A stretch of 64,000 bases of DNA from Acinetobacter sp. Ac_5812 (GTDB taxonomy: Bacteria > Pseudomonadota > Gammaproteobacteria > Pseudomonadales > Moraxellaceae). A program made the translations under genes and the position numbers. The stretch is from the NCBI RefSeq assembly GCF_013072695.1, contig NZ_LXUK01000001.1:372001-436000 (forward strand), given 5' to 3'. This document shows, piece after piece, positions 63,220 through 64,000 of the stretch. The notes under the pieces are model-generated. The model had not been told where the DNA came from. It saw only the letters and a list, made by a program, of their open reading frames with translations, and made no database searches. The first letter of the stretch is position 1. Each line of letters opens with the position of its first letter.

Positions 63220-64000
63220 TTAATTGGCATGAAGTTTCAGTAGCTTGGCTTTCGATCCATCTTCGATCACCCAGATTGAACCATCTTGGGCTTGATGTAG
63301 CCCACGAATTCGTTGTTTCATCTCAAGTCGTTGAGCTTCTTGCACAGGTCGAGATTGAATATCCACCACCACAATGGCTTTAGAGGATAAACCACCAATC
63401 AAAGCCTTGTGTTGCCATAAAGGAAACTGCGCCCCCGAATAAATGATCATGCTAGACGGTGAGATCACAGGGGTCCAATCGATTTCAGGGGCTTTAAACT
63501 CTGGACGGGTATCATGATCAGGAATCGGTAATCCAGAATAATGGTCGCCATTCGAAACCGTTGGATAGCCATAGTTTTCCCCTTTCACAATACGGTTTAA
63601 TTCATCACCGCCTTTAGGGCCCATTTCAACCACCCACAACTGTCCTTGCTGATCAAAAGCCATGCCCAATGGATTACGATGACCCAATGACCAAATTTCG
63701 GTCGTTACAGCGTTTTTTTGATGAAACGGGTTGCCCTCAGCAGGTGTACCATCGGCATTCAAACGTAAAATTTTACCCAAATTACTGTTTAAATCTTGGG
63801 CAGGATCAAACTTCTGGCGCTCACCCGAACTGACCCAAAGTTTGCCATCGGGACCAAACTGCATACGATGACCATAATGGCCTTGCCCTGACACTTTCGG
63901 CACTTGCTGCCAGATGGTTTTTAAATCCGTGAGCTTGGGTTGCTTAGAATCAGATAAATCCAGTGTTGCAAGTGCAATCTCCGCACCATAGCCACCCTGA
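63220..64000 (-). CDS. PQQ-dependent aldose-sugar dehydrogenase (YliI-like), 5' end cut off
   Basis: The frame is open to the right edge, giving about 259 C-terminal residues of a six-bladed beta-propeller. Visible are GHYGHRMQFGPDGKLWVSSGER, with His and Arg of the cofactor site (split here around the family motif), NLGKILRLNADGTPAEGNPF, SLGHRNPLGMAFD, VVEMGPKGGDELN and GENYGYPTVSNGDHY. These match soluble GSDH/YliI proteins that use PQQ in the periplasm. The signal peptide and first blades lie beyond the window. It is 50 bases upstream of blaADC on the same strand. Confidence 0.92.
   Translation of the reverse strand, partial: QGGYGAEIALATLDLSDSKQPKLTDLKTIWQQVPKVSGQGHYGHRMQFGPDGKLWVSSGERQKFDPAQDLNSNLGKILRLNADGTPAEGNPFHQKNAVTTEIWSLGHRNPLGMAFDQQGQLWVVEMGPKGGDELNRIVKGENYGYPTVSNGDHYSGLPIPDHDTRPEFKAPEIDWTPVISPSSMIIYSGAQFPLWQHKALIGGLSSKAIVVVDIQSRPVQEAQRLEMKQRIRGLHQAQDGSIWVIEDGSKAKLLKLHAN

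Noticed and set aside
1..64000. tRNA, rRNA, CRISPR arrays and replication origin
   Set aside because: None was recognised anywhere in the window by reading both strands.

Overview
The window is chromosomal DNA from a gammaproteobacterium, almost certainly an Acinetobacter outside the A. baumannii complex. Pointers are an AmpC-type class C beta-lactamase of the ADC kind, a PACE efflux pump paired with a LysR regulator, a periplasmic KatB-like catalase next to an ankyrin protein, moderate-to-low GC and many short housekeeping operons. No rRNA, tRNA, CRISPR array, transposase or prophage genes were seen.

Layout. 1-2140: a cut-off YqiA-type esterase and a larger alpha/beta hydrolase. 2165-13196: an AT-rich block, all on the minus strand, that reads as a type VI secretion VgrG island. 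Transcription runs from a 1132-residue VgrG through a small secreted protein, a two-enzyme peptidoglycan-hydrolase effector (lysozyme-like domain, Ig-like linkers, M15-like zinc peptidase), then a string of seven small secreted proteins or lipoproteins. Three duplications or family resemblances are visible among these small proteins, so the block looks like an accumulating store of immunity genes. 13375-18161: dsbB, gshA and conserved genes of unknown function (DUF924, DUF4136, DUF445). 18435-25252: aminotransferase, MATE pump, SDR with divergent TetR regulator, and phoB-phoR. 25361-31745: DUF2147 protein, PACE pump, three LysR regulators, PhzF, a LysE-type exporter and two very small membrane proteins; a roughly 175-bp direct repeat brackets one LysR gene. 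31859-37399: psd, a sulfurtransferase, pncB, an ankyrin protein and a catalase with a one-base frameshift. 37594-42032: dtd, SCP2 protein, serB and a divergent Smp/YtjB-like protein. 42317-49039: ribB-ribH-nusB-thiL-pgpA, then glmU-glmS. 49238-53843: YitT, Lrp-type regulator, pncA, and dapA-bamC-purC in the gene order known from E. coli. 54083-64000: TonB receptor, amidohydrolase, acyltransferase, YddG-type exporter, rarA, blaADC and a cut-off aldose-sugar dehydrogenase.

Together these are mostly core functions: riboflavin, thiamine, cell-wall precursors, lysine and purine synthesis, NAD salvage, redox defence and phosphate sensing. The one clearly accessory region is the VgrG/effector/immunity island. 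It is the best candidate for undescribed biology, followed by the bracketing repeat and two structured intergenic elements. Calls rest on reading the sequence and recalled family knowledge; no database search was run.
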